64,000 nucleotides of DNA, taken from DATJFQ01 sp035495555 (GTDB lineage: Bacteria > Acidobacteriota > Vicinamibacteria > Vicinamibacterales > 2-12-FULL-66-21). The position numbers and the translations under genes were made by a program. Below the pieces are notes generated by a model that saw only the letters and a list, made by a program, of their open reading frames with translations, did no database searches and was not told the DNA's origin. Below are positions 8,537-15,982 of this stretch, in pieces. Within the stretch, counting starts at the first letter, position 1; each line of letters opens with the position of its first letter. The stretch lies in NCBI GenBank assembly GCA_035495555.1, contig DATJFQ010000082.1, forward strand, positions 1 through 64,000. Reading direction: 5' to 3'.

Positions 8537-9664
8537 ATGAACAGGCGTACGAGCGTCGTCGCGATTCTGGCGATGCTGTCCGGCGGAGCTGTCGCCGGCG
8601 CGATGGCAACGCCGCAGAAACCCGACGACGCCACGAAGCGTGCCTCCGAGCGGCTCGCGTCGCTCCAGCATGAATCGGACGCGCTCGCGACCCAGCAGCG
8701 AACGCTGCTCGTCGAGCTTCGCAAGCTCGAGGTGGATCGTCAGATCAAGGCGGAGCACCTGGCGAACCTCGATCGCGAATCGGCCGCAATCGAGGTCCAG
8801 CTCGCCGACGCCGAGCGGCGGGCCAGTGTGCTCGCGATTCAGGTGGACGCGGACCGGCCCGACATCGAGGCGAGGTTCGTGCAGCTCTACAAGCTCGGCC
8901 GGTTCGGGTACTGGCGCATGCTGCTCGACGTCGACAGCCTCCGCGAGCTCGGGCGCGCGTATCGCACCGCCGCGGCGCTCGGGCACATCGACCGCGATCG
9001 CCTCGAACAGCATCGGAAAAACGTCGTTGCGCTCCAGGACGAACGCACGCGCCTGCGTCAGCGATCGTCGGAACTGCTGCAGCTTCAGCAGCAGGCGCAG
9101 GCGGCCCGCGCTGCCGCCGATCGGGCCGTTGTCGCGCATACGACGCTCCTCAAATCGATCGGCGAGCGTCGTGATTTGAACACCCAGCTTTCGACGGAAC
9201 TGCAAGAGGCACGCGATCGGCTCCAGTCCGAGGTGAGCCGGATGCAGATCGGCCCGTCGACGGAGACGAGCCTGCCAATCCGCCCGTTTCGCGGGGCGCT
9301 CCCCTGGCCGGCCGACGGGATCCCGCTCGTCCGGGCCCATCGCGGCGCGGCGGCGAACACGCGCAACGGCCTCGAGCTGTCGCTGCCGGCCGGCGAGCCT
9401 GTCAAGGCGGTCCACGAGGGCACCGTCGCGTATGCCGACCACTTCACTGGCTATGGAAACCTCGTCATCGTCGATCATGGCGACAACGCGTTTTCCCTCT
9501 ATGGCAACCTCCAGACCGTGGCAGTCCATAAAGGCGATCACGTGAATGCCGGATCGACGCTGGGGAGTTCAGGCCGGGACTCGGCCGGTAATCCGTCCTT
9601 GTATTTCGAGCTGCGGATCGACGGACAGCCCGTCGACCCGCTACAATGGCTCAAGAGGTCCTAA
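8537..9664 (+). CDS. Murein hydrolase activator, EnvC-like (degenerate LytM/M23)
   Basis: This 375-residue exported protein has a signal peptide (first ~25 residues), long coiled coils at about 35-235 and a C-terminal LytM domain at about 270-370. The zinc ligands of active M23 peptidases are replaced. The usual H-x-H-F segment reads LYFELR, the HxxxD region reads NGLELSLPAG, and YGNL stands in place of YxHL. EnvC-type proteins share this loss and act as amidase activators at the division site, so that role is inferred here. It is followed six bases later by an S41 gene. Confidence 0.87.
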   Translation: MNRRTSVVAILAMLSGGAVAGAMATPQKPDDATKRASERLASLQHESDALATQQRTLLVELRKLEVDRQIKAEHLANLDRESAAIEVQLADAERRASVLAIQVDADRPDIEARFVQLYKLGRFGYWRMLLDVDSLRELGRAYRTAAALGHIDRDRLEQHRKNVVALQDERTRLRQRSSELLQLQQQAQAARAAADRAVVAHTTLLKSIGERRDLNTQLSTELQEARDRLQSEVSRMQIGPSTETSLPIRPFRGALPWPADGIPLVRAHRGAAANTRNGLELSLPAGEPVKAVHEGTVAYADHFTGYGNLVIVDHGDNAFSLYGNLQTVAVHKGDHVNAGSTLGSSGRDSAGNPSLYFELRIDGQPVDPLQWLKRS

Positions 9665-9670
9665 GCCTTC

Positions 9671-10948
9671 ATGACGACCCGCACCCGCTTGTCCGTGCTG
9701 CTGATCTCGACGCCGCTGCTGGCCTTTATCGTCATCGGCGGCGCGCTCGGACGAGCGTCCACCGGTGACGACGCCTTCCAGCACCTGCGCGTGTTCGAGG
9801 ACGTCGTGTCGCTGATCCTCAATAACTATGTCGAAGAGGTGAAGGTCGATCACGTGATGGAAGGCGCGATGCGGGGCCTCGCGGACGGCCTCGATCCGGA
9901 TAGCGCCTATCTCACCCCGGACGAGGTGAAGGCGCTCGATCGGTCCGGACCGTGCGCGTCGCTCTCGCCGAGCGCCGCGTGCGCCTCTGGCAGCATGCCC
10001 GCCGGCGACGTCGGCGTCGAGCTGACGCGTCAGTATTACCTCCGCGTGATTGCCGCGCGAGACGGATCACCGGCGGCAAAAGCGGGCTTGGAGACGGGCG
10101 ACTACGTGCGGGCGATCGACGGGAAACCCACACGCGACATGTCGGTGTGGGAAGGCGCGCGGATGCTGCGCGGCACCCCGGGGTCGCACGTCAAGCTCAC
10201 CATCATCCGCGGAAACGCCGCCGACCCGCACGAAGTCGACCTCGTTCGCGAAACGACGCCGGGGACAATGGTCAGCGGACGCGCCGCGCAGCCCGACATC
10301 GGCATCATCCGCATCGGCGCGTTCGGCACCGGAACCGCCGCGCAGGTTCGCGACAAAGCGAACGAGCTGCTCAAGAACGGCGCGACGCATTTGATCATCG
10401 ATCTGCGCCATACCGCGGAAGGGCCGTACGAGAGCGGCCTCGAAACGGCGCGACTGTTCGTCAAGAGCGGCACGCTGGCAAAACTGGCCGGGCGGGATCC
10501 GGATCAAAAGGCGGACGACAAGGTTCCGCCGTCGCCGACCGAAAAGGCGCAGCCCGTGGCGGCGTCCGCAATCCGCCAGACGATCACCGCTCAGCCGGGC
10601 GATGGCGCCATCACGGCCCCGGTGACGCTCCTCACCACGACCGGCACATCCGGCGCCGCCGAACTCTTCATCGCGGCGCTCGAAGACAACAAGCGCGCGG
10701 ACGTCGTCGGCGAGCGTACGCTCGGGCGCGCCGGCGTGCAGAAATTGGTGCGCCTCCCCGACGGGCGCGGCCTGTGGCTCACGTATGAACGCTACGTGAC
10801 ACCGGACGGCTATGCGATCTCGGGACGCGGCATCTCGCCGGATCAGGAAGTCGATGAACCTGACGTCGACTGGGGCGAGCCCGCCCCCGCTGGCGATCCC
10901 GTTCTCGACGCCGCCGTCCAGCGGATCCAGAAGAGCGCGACCCGCTAG
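9671..10948 (+). CDS. S41 (CtpA/Prc-like) protein with apparently lost catalytic dyad
   Basis: This 425-residue protein has an N-terminal membrane anchor or signal, a PDZ domain (about 110-195, VGVELTRQYYLRVIAARDGSPAAKAGL) and an S41 domain. Active C-terminal processing peptidases use a Ser in a SASASE-like motif and a Lys in a TFGKG-like motif 25 residues later. Aligned by eye, those positions are Gly328 (in GTSGAAEL, next to Ser327) and Arg353 (in ERTLGRAGVQ). The protein may therefore bind rather than cut substrates. It directly follows the EnvC-like gene, whose peptidase domain is also degenerate. The fold call is firm; loss of activity is an inference. Confidence 0.85.
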   Translation: MTTRTRLSVLLISTPLLAFIVIGGALGRASTGDDAFQHLRVFEDVVSLILNNYVEEVKVDHVMEGAMRGLADGLDPDSAYLTPDEVKALDRSGPCASLSPSAACASGSMPAGDVGVELTRQYYLRVIAARDGSPAAKAGLETGDYVRAIDGKPTRDMSVWEGARMLRGTPGSHVKLTIIRGNAADPHEVDLVRETTPGTMVSGRAAQPDIGIIRIGAFGTGTAAQVRDKANELLKNGATHLIIDLRHTAEGPYESGLETARLFVKSGTLAKLAGRDPDQKADDKVPPSPTEKAQPVAASAIRQTITAQPGDGAITAPVTLLTTTGTSGAAELFIAALEDNKRADVVGERTLGRAGVQKLVRLPDGRGLWLTYERYVTPDGYAISGRGISPDQEVDEPDVDWGEPAPAGDPVLDAAVQRIQKSATR

Positions 10949-10965
10949 TCGCGGCCATTGATCAT

Positions 10966-10995
10966 TTGCCATTCCGGCCAGTTGTCATTTACACT
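10966..10995 (+). promoter_or_regulatory. Candidate promoter of tRNA-Val
   Basis: TTGCCA (10966-10971), an 18-base spacer and TACACT (10990-10995) precede the tRNA by 34 bases. The match is moderate. Confidence 0.4.
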
Positions 10996-11029
10996 GATCG
11001 TTCCGGCAAGGCCTGTGTTTTCAAGACAT

Positions 11030-11105
11030 AGGCGCGTAGCTCAGTGGTTAGAGCGCCTGCTTGACACGCAGGAGGTCAGTGGTTCGACTCCACCCGCGCC
11101 TACCA
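11030..11105 (+). tRNA. tRNA-Val (anticodon GAC)
   Basis: The acceptor stem AGGCGCG pairs fully with CGCGCCT. The D arm is GCTC...GAGC, the anticodon stem CCTGC/GCAGG encloses TTGACAC with anticodon GAC, and the T loop is TTCGACT. A genomic CCA follows discriminator A (11102-11105). All arms pair well except the outermost T-stem pair, which reads A-C. Confidence 0.95.
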
Positions 11106-11133
11106 GCCTCCGCTCGTTTTTGTCGCGGAGGCT
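11105..11133 (+). terminator. Hairpin after tRNA-Val
   Basis: AGCCTCCGC and GCGGAGGCT form a perfect nine-base stem around a T-rich loop right behind the tRNA. There is no T run after it, so a terminator role is tentative. It may be part of the dispersed GC-rich repeat that fills the gap to thrS. Confidence 0.4.
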
Positions 11134-11250
11134 GTCCGCCGTAGCCTTGGCGATGGCGGACCTGCCCGCTCGACGCGAGCTACGGCTGGCGAGCCAGAGC
11201 GTTGTCACGACTGGTTGGTAATCGCTTGAACGCGCGCGTCCACATGCTTC

Positions 11251-13224
11251 ATGTCTGATATCTCGGTCACGCTTCCTGACGGCTCCGCCCGCCAGGTTCC
11301 CGCCGGCAGCACGCCTGCCGACGTTGCGGCCGGGATCTCTCCGCGTCTGGCCAGGGCGGCGATCGCGGCGGTCGTGGACGGCAAGCCGGTCGACCTGACC
11401 TTTCCGCTGACGAAGGATGCCAGCGTCGCTCTCCTGACCGACAAGGGGGCCGACGCGCTCCACGTCTACCGCCACAGCACGGCGCATCTGCTGGCCGCCG
11501 CGGTGACTCACCTGTTTCCGAACGCGCAGTGCGGGATCGGTCCCCCGACCGAGGACGGCTTCTTCTACGACTTCGTCGTCGACCGCCCGTTCGTCCCCGA
11601 GGATCTCGAGGCCATCGAGAACAGGATGCGCGAGCTTGCCGCCGCCGATCTGGCCTACGAGCGCCAGATGTGGCCGCGCGAGGAAGCGATCCGCTTCTTC
11701 CGCGATCGCGGCGAGCCGTTGAAAGTACAGCTCATCGAGGAAAAGACCGCCGGCGAGTCCGAGGTGTCCTGCTACACCATCAAGGATCGCGACACCTTCG
11801 TCGACTTCTGTGTCGGGCCCCACGTGCCCTCGTCCGGCCGGTTGAAGGCGTTCAAGCTCCTGCACACCTCGAACGCGTATTGGAAGGGCGACGCGAAGAA
11901 CCAGCCGATGCAGCGGATCTACGGCACGGCGTTCTTCACCGAGAAGGAGCTGCAGGCGTACCTCACGCGCATCGAGGAAGCGAAGAAGCGTGATCACCGG
12001 AAACTCGGAAAGGAACTCGGGCTCTTCATGTTCCATCCGTGGGCGCCGGGGGCGGCGTTCTGGCTGGGCAAGGGAACGACGCTGTACAACACGCTCGCGA
12101 ACTACATGCGCGACGTGCTCTTCCCGTCCGGCTACCTGGAAGTGAAGACGCCCCTCATCTACAACAAGTCGTTGTGGGAGACCTCGGGGCACTGGGCACA
12201 CTACCGGGAGAACATGTTCCTCGTCGAATCGCGTGACGGCGATCCGATGGCGGTGAAGGCGATGAACTGCCCGGGGCACATGCTCGTGTTCGCGAGCGAC
12301 GTGCGCAGCTATCGCGACCTTCCGCTGCGCTTTCACGAGCAGACGCCGCTGCATCGCAACGAGGCATCGGGCGTGCTCTCCGGATTGACGCGCGTCCGCC
12401 AGTTCTCGCAGGACGATGCGCACTGCTTCGTGGCGCAGGACCAGATCGGCGAAGAGGTCGAACGGCTGATCCGCCTCGTGCAGCGCGTCTATGCCGATTT
12501 CGGGCTGCCGTTTGTCGCGAAGCTCTCGACGCGACCGGACGATTTCCTCGGGGAGGTCGCCACCTGGGACAACGCGGAGGCGCAGCTCGAGGCCGCGCTC
12601 GAACGTACCGGCATGGCGTACGAGCTGAACGAGAAAGACGGCGCCTTCTACGGACCAAAGATCGACTTCGACATCACGGACGCGCTCGGCCGGCGCTGGC
12701 AGTGCGCGACGATTCAGCTCGACTACCAGATGCCGCAGCGGTTCGGGCTGAAGTACGTCGGCGCGGACAACGCCGAGCACACCCCAATCGTGATTCACCG
12801 CGCGATTCTGGGAAGTTTCGAGCGGTTCATCGCCATCCTGATCGAGCATTACGCGGGCGCGTTTCCCTTGTGGCTGGCGCCCGTCCAGGCCATCGTCCTC
12901 CCGATCGCGGACCGGCACGCGGACTACGCCAGGGCCGTCCGAGACCGTCTCGACGCGGCCGGCCTGCGAGTGGAGATCGATGAGCGCCAGGAAAAGGTAA
13001 ACTATAAAATTCGCGAAGCCCAGCTTCAGAAGATTCCCTACATGCTGGTGATCGGGGATCGGGAAGTGGCCGAGGGTGCTGTCGCCGTGCGAAGCCGGAG
13101 CGGCGGCGACCAGGGCAGCCGAACCATCGACGCGTTTCTCGCGGACGCGCAGTCGGAGATTGCGGGCAAGGGACAATTCAAGGACGAACCCGAGGTGGAG
13201 ACTGTTAATTTCAGTTCACACTGA
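11251..13224 (+). CDS. thrS: Threonyl-tRNA synthetase
   Basis: ThrRS charges tRNA-Thr and edits mischarged serine. The 657-residue class II enzyme shows an N-terminal TGS domain (about 1-62). The editing domain follows, with HSTAHLLAAAVTHLFP and the CVGPHVPSSG metal site. The catalytic core has MNCPGHMLVFASDVRSYRDLPLRF and VIHRAILGSFERFIAILIEHYAG. The C-terminal anticodon-binding domain is at about 555-650. Start ATG 11251 begins at the TGS domain, with no obvious Shine-Dalgarno. It heads the thrS-infC-rpmI-rplT-pheST cluster. Confidence 0.98.
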   Translation: MSDISVTLPDGSARQVPAGSTPADVAAGISPRLARAAIAAVVDGKPVDLTFPLTKDASVALLTDKGADALHVYRHSTAHLLAAAVTHLFPNAQCGIGPPTEDGFFYDFVVDRPFVPEDLEAIENRMRELAAADLAYERQMWPREEAIRFFRDRGEPLKVQLIEEKTAGESEVSCYTIKDRDTFVDFCVGPHVPSSGRLKAFKLLHTSNAYWKGDAKNQPMQRIYGTAFFTEKELQAYLTRIEEAKKRDHRKLGKELGLFMFHPWAPGAAFWLGKGTTLYNTLANYMRDVLFPSGYLEVKTPLIYNKSLWETSGHWAHYRENMFLVESRDGDPMAVKAMNCPGHMLVFASDVRSYRDLPLRFHEQTPLHRNEASGVLSGLTRVRQFSQDDAHCFVAQDQIGEEVERLIRLVQRVYADFGLPFVAKLSTRPDDFLGEVATWDNAEAQLEAALERTGMAYELNEKDGAFYGPKIDFDITDALGRRWQCATIQLDYQMPQRFGLKYVGADNAEHTPIVIHRAILGSFERFIAILIEHYAGAFPLWLAPVQAIVLPIADRHADYARAVRDRLDAAGLRVEIDERQEKVNYKIREAQLQKIPYMLVIGDREVAEGAVAVRSRSGGDQGSRTIDAFLADAQSEIAGKGQFKDEPEVETVNFSSH

Positions 13225-13326
13225 CTGTCCTTGGGGCCTGGGCGCGCAGGCGCGCCTGCGAGAAGCGGCGAAGGGCGCCGGGTCCCCCGCTAGCGACGAG
13301 TCGGGGTTTGGGGCGCAGCCCCATGT
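13225..13326. repeat. GC-rich repeat-like spacer between thrS and infC
   Basis: The gap carries self-complementary GC blocks (GCGCGCAGGCGCGC, GGGCGCCGGG) and ends in a perfect TGGGGC-GCA-GCCCCA hairpin at 13309-13323. The composition resembles the GC-rich spacers after rpmI and tmRNA. Confidence 0.45.
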
Positions 13327-13341
13327 GAGGAGGTAGTTATC
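13309..13341 (+). promoter_or_regulatory. infC translation initiation region with AUC start codon
   Basis: A hairpin (13309-13323) is followed by the strong Shine-Dalgarno GAGGAGG (13327-13333), a five-base spacer and ATC at 13339. No ATG, GTG or TTG occurs in this frame between the TAG at 13291 and the internal ATG at 13447. infC is known in E. coli for a non-canonical AUU start used in autoregulation by IF3, and this looks like the same device with AUC. Confidence 0.8.
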
Positions 13342-13926
13342 GCTTTTGATCGCAACCCGCGGCGGGACGACCGCACCCGGGTCAACGAACGGATCCGGGT
13401 CCGGGAGGTCCGGGTCATCGATGAAAACGGTGAGCAGCTCGGCATCATGCCGCCGCCGCAGGCGCTCGCGATCGCACGCGGGAAGGGCCTCGATCTCGTG
13501 GAGATCGCGGCCACGGCGGTGCCGCCGGTCTGCCGGATCATGGACTTCGGGCGCTACCAGTACCAGGAACAGAAGCGCGCGCGGTCCGCCAAGAAGCACC
13601 AGAAGGTCATCGAAGTCAAAGAGATCAAATTCCGGCCGAAGGTCGACGAGCACGACTACCAGTTCAAGAAGAAGCACATCGAGCGCTTCCTGGCGGAAGG
13701 CGACAAGGTGAAAGCGACGATCTTCTTCCGCGGCCGTGAAATGGCGCACCCGGAGATTGGCCGGCGGATTCTCGAACGCCTGATCGAGGAGCTGTCGGAT
13801 GTCGCGGTCGCGGAAACGCAGCCGCGCCAGGAAGGCAACCAGATGCACGCGATCCTGTCGCAGAAGGGCGGCGGAAAGCGGACGGCGCCGAAGCCGAAGA
13901 CGGAACAGACGACGGAGAACGCGTAA
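13339..13926 (+). CDS. infC: Translation initiation factor IF-3
   Basis: IF3 binds the 30S subunit and rejects non-canonical initiation. Starting from the ATC at 13339 gives a 195-residue protein. The conserved N-terminal domain reads VNERIRVREVRVIDENGEQLGIM, then GLDLVEI and VCRIMDFGRYQY. The C-terminal domain has EIKFRPKVDEHDY and RGREMAHPEIGRRIL, followed by a charged tail. Using the first ATG (13447) would delete the first ~36 residues of the N-terminal domain, so the rare start is preferred. rpmI follows with no gap. Confidence 0.93.
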   Translation: MAFDRNPRRDDRTRVNERIRVREVRVIDENGEQLGIMPPPQALAIARGKGLDLVEIAATAVPPVCRIMDFGRYQYQEQKRARSAKKHQKVIEVKEIKFRPKVDEHDYQFKKKHIERFLAEGDKVKATIFFRGREMAHPEIGRRILERLIEELSDVAVAETQPRQEGNQMHAILSQKGGGKRTAPKPKTEQTTENA

Positions 13927-14118
13927 ATGCCCAAGTTGAAGAGTCACCGCGGCGCCGCGAAGCGGTTCAAGAAAACAGGGACGGGAAAGATCGTCCGCGC
14001 CAAGGCGTTCAAGCGCCACATCCTGACGAGCAAGACCCGCAGCCGCAAGCGCAAGCTGCGTGGAACGGTCGTCGCCGCGCCGGCCGATCAGGCGAAACTG
14101 AGAAGGATGCTGCCGTAA
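13927..14118 (+). CDS. rpmI: Large ribosomal subunit protein bL35
   Basis: This basic 63-residue protein has the family pattern MPKLKSHRGAAKRFKKTGTG and KAFKRHILTSKT. Its ATG follows the infC stop directly. It precedes rplT in the normal infC-rpmI-rplT order, here separated from rplT by a repeat-filled gap. Confidence 0.97.
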   Translation: MPKLKSHRGAAKRFKKTGTGKIVRAKAFKRHILTSKTRSRKRKLRGTVVAAPADQAKLRRMLP

Positions 14119-14260
14119 CCAGTGGCCAGTTTCCAGTGGCCAGTCGCCAGTCGCCAGCGCTGAGTGAGCGCCTGCGGCCCGAGCGAGGCGACGGAGTGAA
14201 CCGCCGCGCAGCGGCGGCGCCGAGTGAGAGCGAGTGGGGGTGGGGCCCACGAGCGCTGAG
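14119..14260. repeat. Short-word repeat plus GC-rich element between rpmI and rplT
   Basis: The first ~40 bases are CCAGTGG/CCAGTCG words in one orientation (six CCAGT cores). The rest is a GC-rich stretch with alternating GAGTGA, GAGCGA and GCGGCG blocks and the palindrome CCGCCGCGCAGCGGCGG. Both parts recur elsewhere in the window. Confidence 0.6.
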
Positions 14261-14273
14261 TAAAGAGGACTAG

Positions 14274-14651
14274 ATGCCGAGAGTCAAAAGAGGAAATGTC
14301 CGCCGGGCGAAGCGCAAAAAGCTGCTCGCGCGCGCGAAAGGGTTCTACCAGACCAAGAGCAAGCTGTATCGCTCTGCGAAGGAGTCGGTCGATACGGCGC
14401 TCAAGTACGCCTTCGTCGGCCGCCGCAACAAGAAGCGCGACTTCCGCCGCCTGTGGGTGATGCGGATCAACGCTGCGGCGCGGGAAAACGGGCTCACGTA
14501 CTCGGAACTGATTGCCGGCCTCAAAGCAGCGGGCAACACGCTCGACCGCAAGAGCCTCGCCGAACTCGCCGTGTCGTCGCCTGCCTCATTCGCGACGCTT
14601 GCGAAAGTCGCCGCCGATGCGCGGCAGTCCGCGGCCCAGCCACACGCCTGA
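14274..14651 (+). CDS. rplT: Large ribosomal subunit protein bL20
   Basis: This 125-residue protein begins MPRVKRGNVRRAKRKKLLARAKGFYQ and keeps the family core YAFVGRRNKKRDFRRLWVMRINAAARENGLTYS. It binds 23S rRNA early in assembly. The C-terminal ~10 residues are longer than usual. A GTTCGG/GAACC array begins within a few bases of its stop. Confidence 0.97.
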   Translation: MPRVKRGNVRRAKRKKLLARAKGFYQTKSKLYRSAKESVDTALKYAFVGRRNKKRDFRRLWVMRINAAARENGLTYSELIAGLKAAGNTLDRKSLAELAVSSPASFATLAKVAADARQSAAQPHA

Positions 14652-14654
14652 AGG

Positions 14655-14888
14655 CGGTTCCGGGTTCGGACGTGCGGGGGTGCGGAGGTTCGCTTCGGGG
14701 TTCGGGTTCCGGGTTCGCGTTCGGATTCCAGGTTCTCGTTCGGGTTAAGAGTTCGCGTTCGGAGAAGCGTTCGGGTTAAGGGTTCGCGATCGCCGAACGA
14801 CGACGAACCATGAACCGCGAACCGTGAACCAGAACCGCGAACCAGAACAAAAACGAACCCCGCACCGCGGAACCCCCGCACATTGAAC
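14655..14888. repeat. Word/anti-word array (GTTCGG then GAACC) between rplT and pheS
   Basis: The left half repeats GGTTCGGGTTC/GTTCGCGTTC words about nine times. The right half repeats the reverse complement (GAACC, GAACCGCGAACC) about as often. The two halves can fold on each other. The pheS ATG lies 5-10 bases past the array. The same words occur at 16957-17070 and 26884-27232. Confidence 0.8.
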
Positions 14889-14893
14889 CGTTC

Positions 14894-15982
14894 ATGGACA
14901 TCGCGAGTCTCCAACTGCAATTCGAGTCCGACCTCGACCGCGCCGCGGGAGATGCGGAGCTGCGGGCCATTCGCGACAAATATCTGTCGCGCAAGAACGG
15001 CCTCCTTCCGGCGTTCCTGAAGACCGTCGCGTCGGCGCCCCCCGATGTCCGGCCAGCGCTCGGCCAGGCGGCGAACGAGCTGAAGAAGCGCGTCGAGCAG
15101 GCGATTGACGATCGGCTTGCAGCCGCGGCGAAGAAGCCGCGCGTCGATGCCATCGACGTCACGCTGCCCGGGCGCGAGCCGCTGGTCGGCCATCGCCACC
15201 CGCTGACGCTGCTGCGCGAGCAGATCGAGACCTTCTTCCAGCGCATCGGCTTCCTCGTCGTCGAGGGGCCGGAACTCGAAGACGACTACCACAATTTCGA
15301 AGCGCTCAACATGCCCGCGCAGCATCCCGCGCGCGACATGCAGGACACGCTGTACCTGGCGTCGCCAGTGACGTCTGCGGTCGGCGTGCCGGCGACCCTG
15401 CTCCGGACGCACACGTCGGGCATGCAGGTGCGCTACATGGAGCGGTTTCAGCCGCCCGTCCGTCTGATCGCTCCGGGCCGCGTGTACCGCCGCGACAATC
15501 TCGACCTCACGCACACGCCGATGTTCACGCAGGTCGAAGGTCTCGTCGTGGACGAGGGCATCACCCTCGCCGACCTGAAAGGGACGCTCGTCGCCTTCGC
15601 GCACGAAATGTTCGGTGCCGAGCGGAAGACGCGCTTTCGCCCGAGCTTCTTCCCCTACACGGAGCCGAGCGCCGAGCTCGACATCAGCTGCGCGGCCTGC
15701 GGCGGGACCGGGCGGGCTCCGCAGGAGCCTGTTTCGCAGCGCGACAGCGACGCCGTGCGCGCCGGCTGTTCGATGTGCAAGGGCACCGGCTGGATCGAAG
15801 TCCTCGGCAGCGGCATGGTGCACCCCGCCGTATTCGAAGCCGTCGGTTACGACCCGGAGCGCTATACGGGCTTTGCGTTCGGCGTCGGCATCGAGCGCAT
15901 GGCGCTGCTCAAGTGGGGTGTCGAGGACATCCGTCTGTTCTACGAAAACGACCTGCGCTTCCTGGAGCAGTTCCCGCTGTGA
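14894..15982 (+). CDS. pheS: Phenylalanyl-tRNA synthetase alpha subunit
   Basis: PheS is the catalytic chain of the alpha2-beta2 enzyme. The 362-residue protein has an N-terminal coiled coil (about 1-90) and the class II core: HPLTLLREQIETFFQRIGF, EDDYHNFEALNMPAQHPAR, LLRTHTSGMQVRYM, FTQVEGLVVDEG, FRPSFFPYTEPSAE and GFAFGVGIERMALLKWG. An unusual ~25-residue segment with CAACGGTG and CSMCKGTG lies between the last two. It looks like a four-cysteine, zinc-binding-like insertion. It overlaps pheT by four bases. Confidence 0.97.
   Translation: MDIASLQLQFESDLDRAAGDAELRAIRDKYLSRKNGLLPAFLKTVASAPPDVRPALGQAANELKKRVEQAIDDRLAAAAKKPRVDAIDVTLPGREPLVGHRHPLTLLREQIETFFQRIGFLVVEGPELEDDYHNFEALNMPAQHPARDMQDTLYLASPVTSAVGVPATLLRTHTSGMQVRYMERFQPPVRLIAPGRVYRRDNLDLTHTPMFTQVEGLVVDEGITLADLKGTLVAFAHEMFGAERKTRFRPSFFPYTEPSAELDISCAACGGTGRAPQEPVSQRDSDAVRAGCSMCKGTGWIEVLGSGMVHPAVFEAVGYDPERYTGFAFGVGIERMALLKWGVEDIRLFYENDLRFLEQFPL

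Noticed and set aside
13447..13926. infC starting at the first ATG
   Set aside because: It removes conserved N-terminal residues of IF3; the upstream GAGGAGG-ATC explains the start better.
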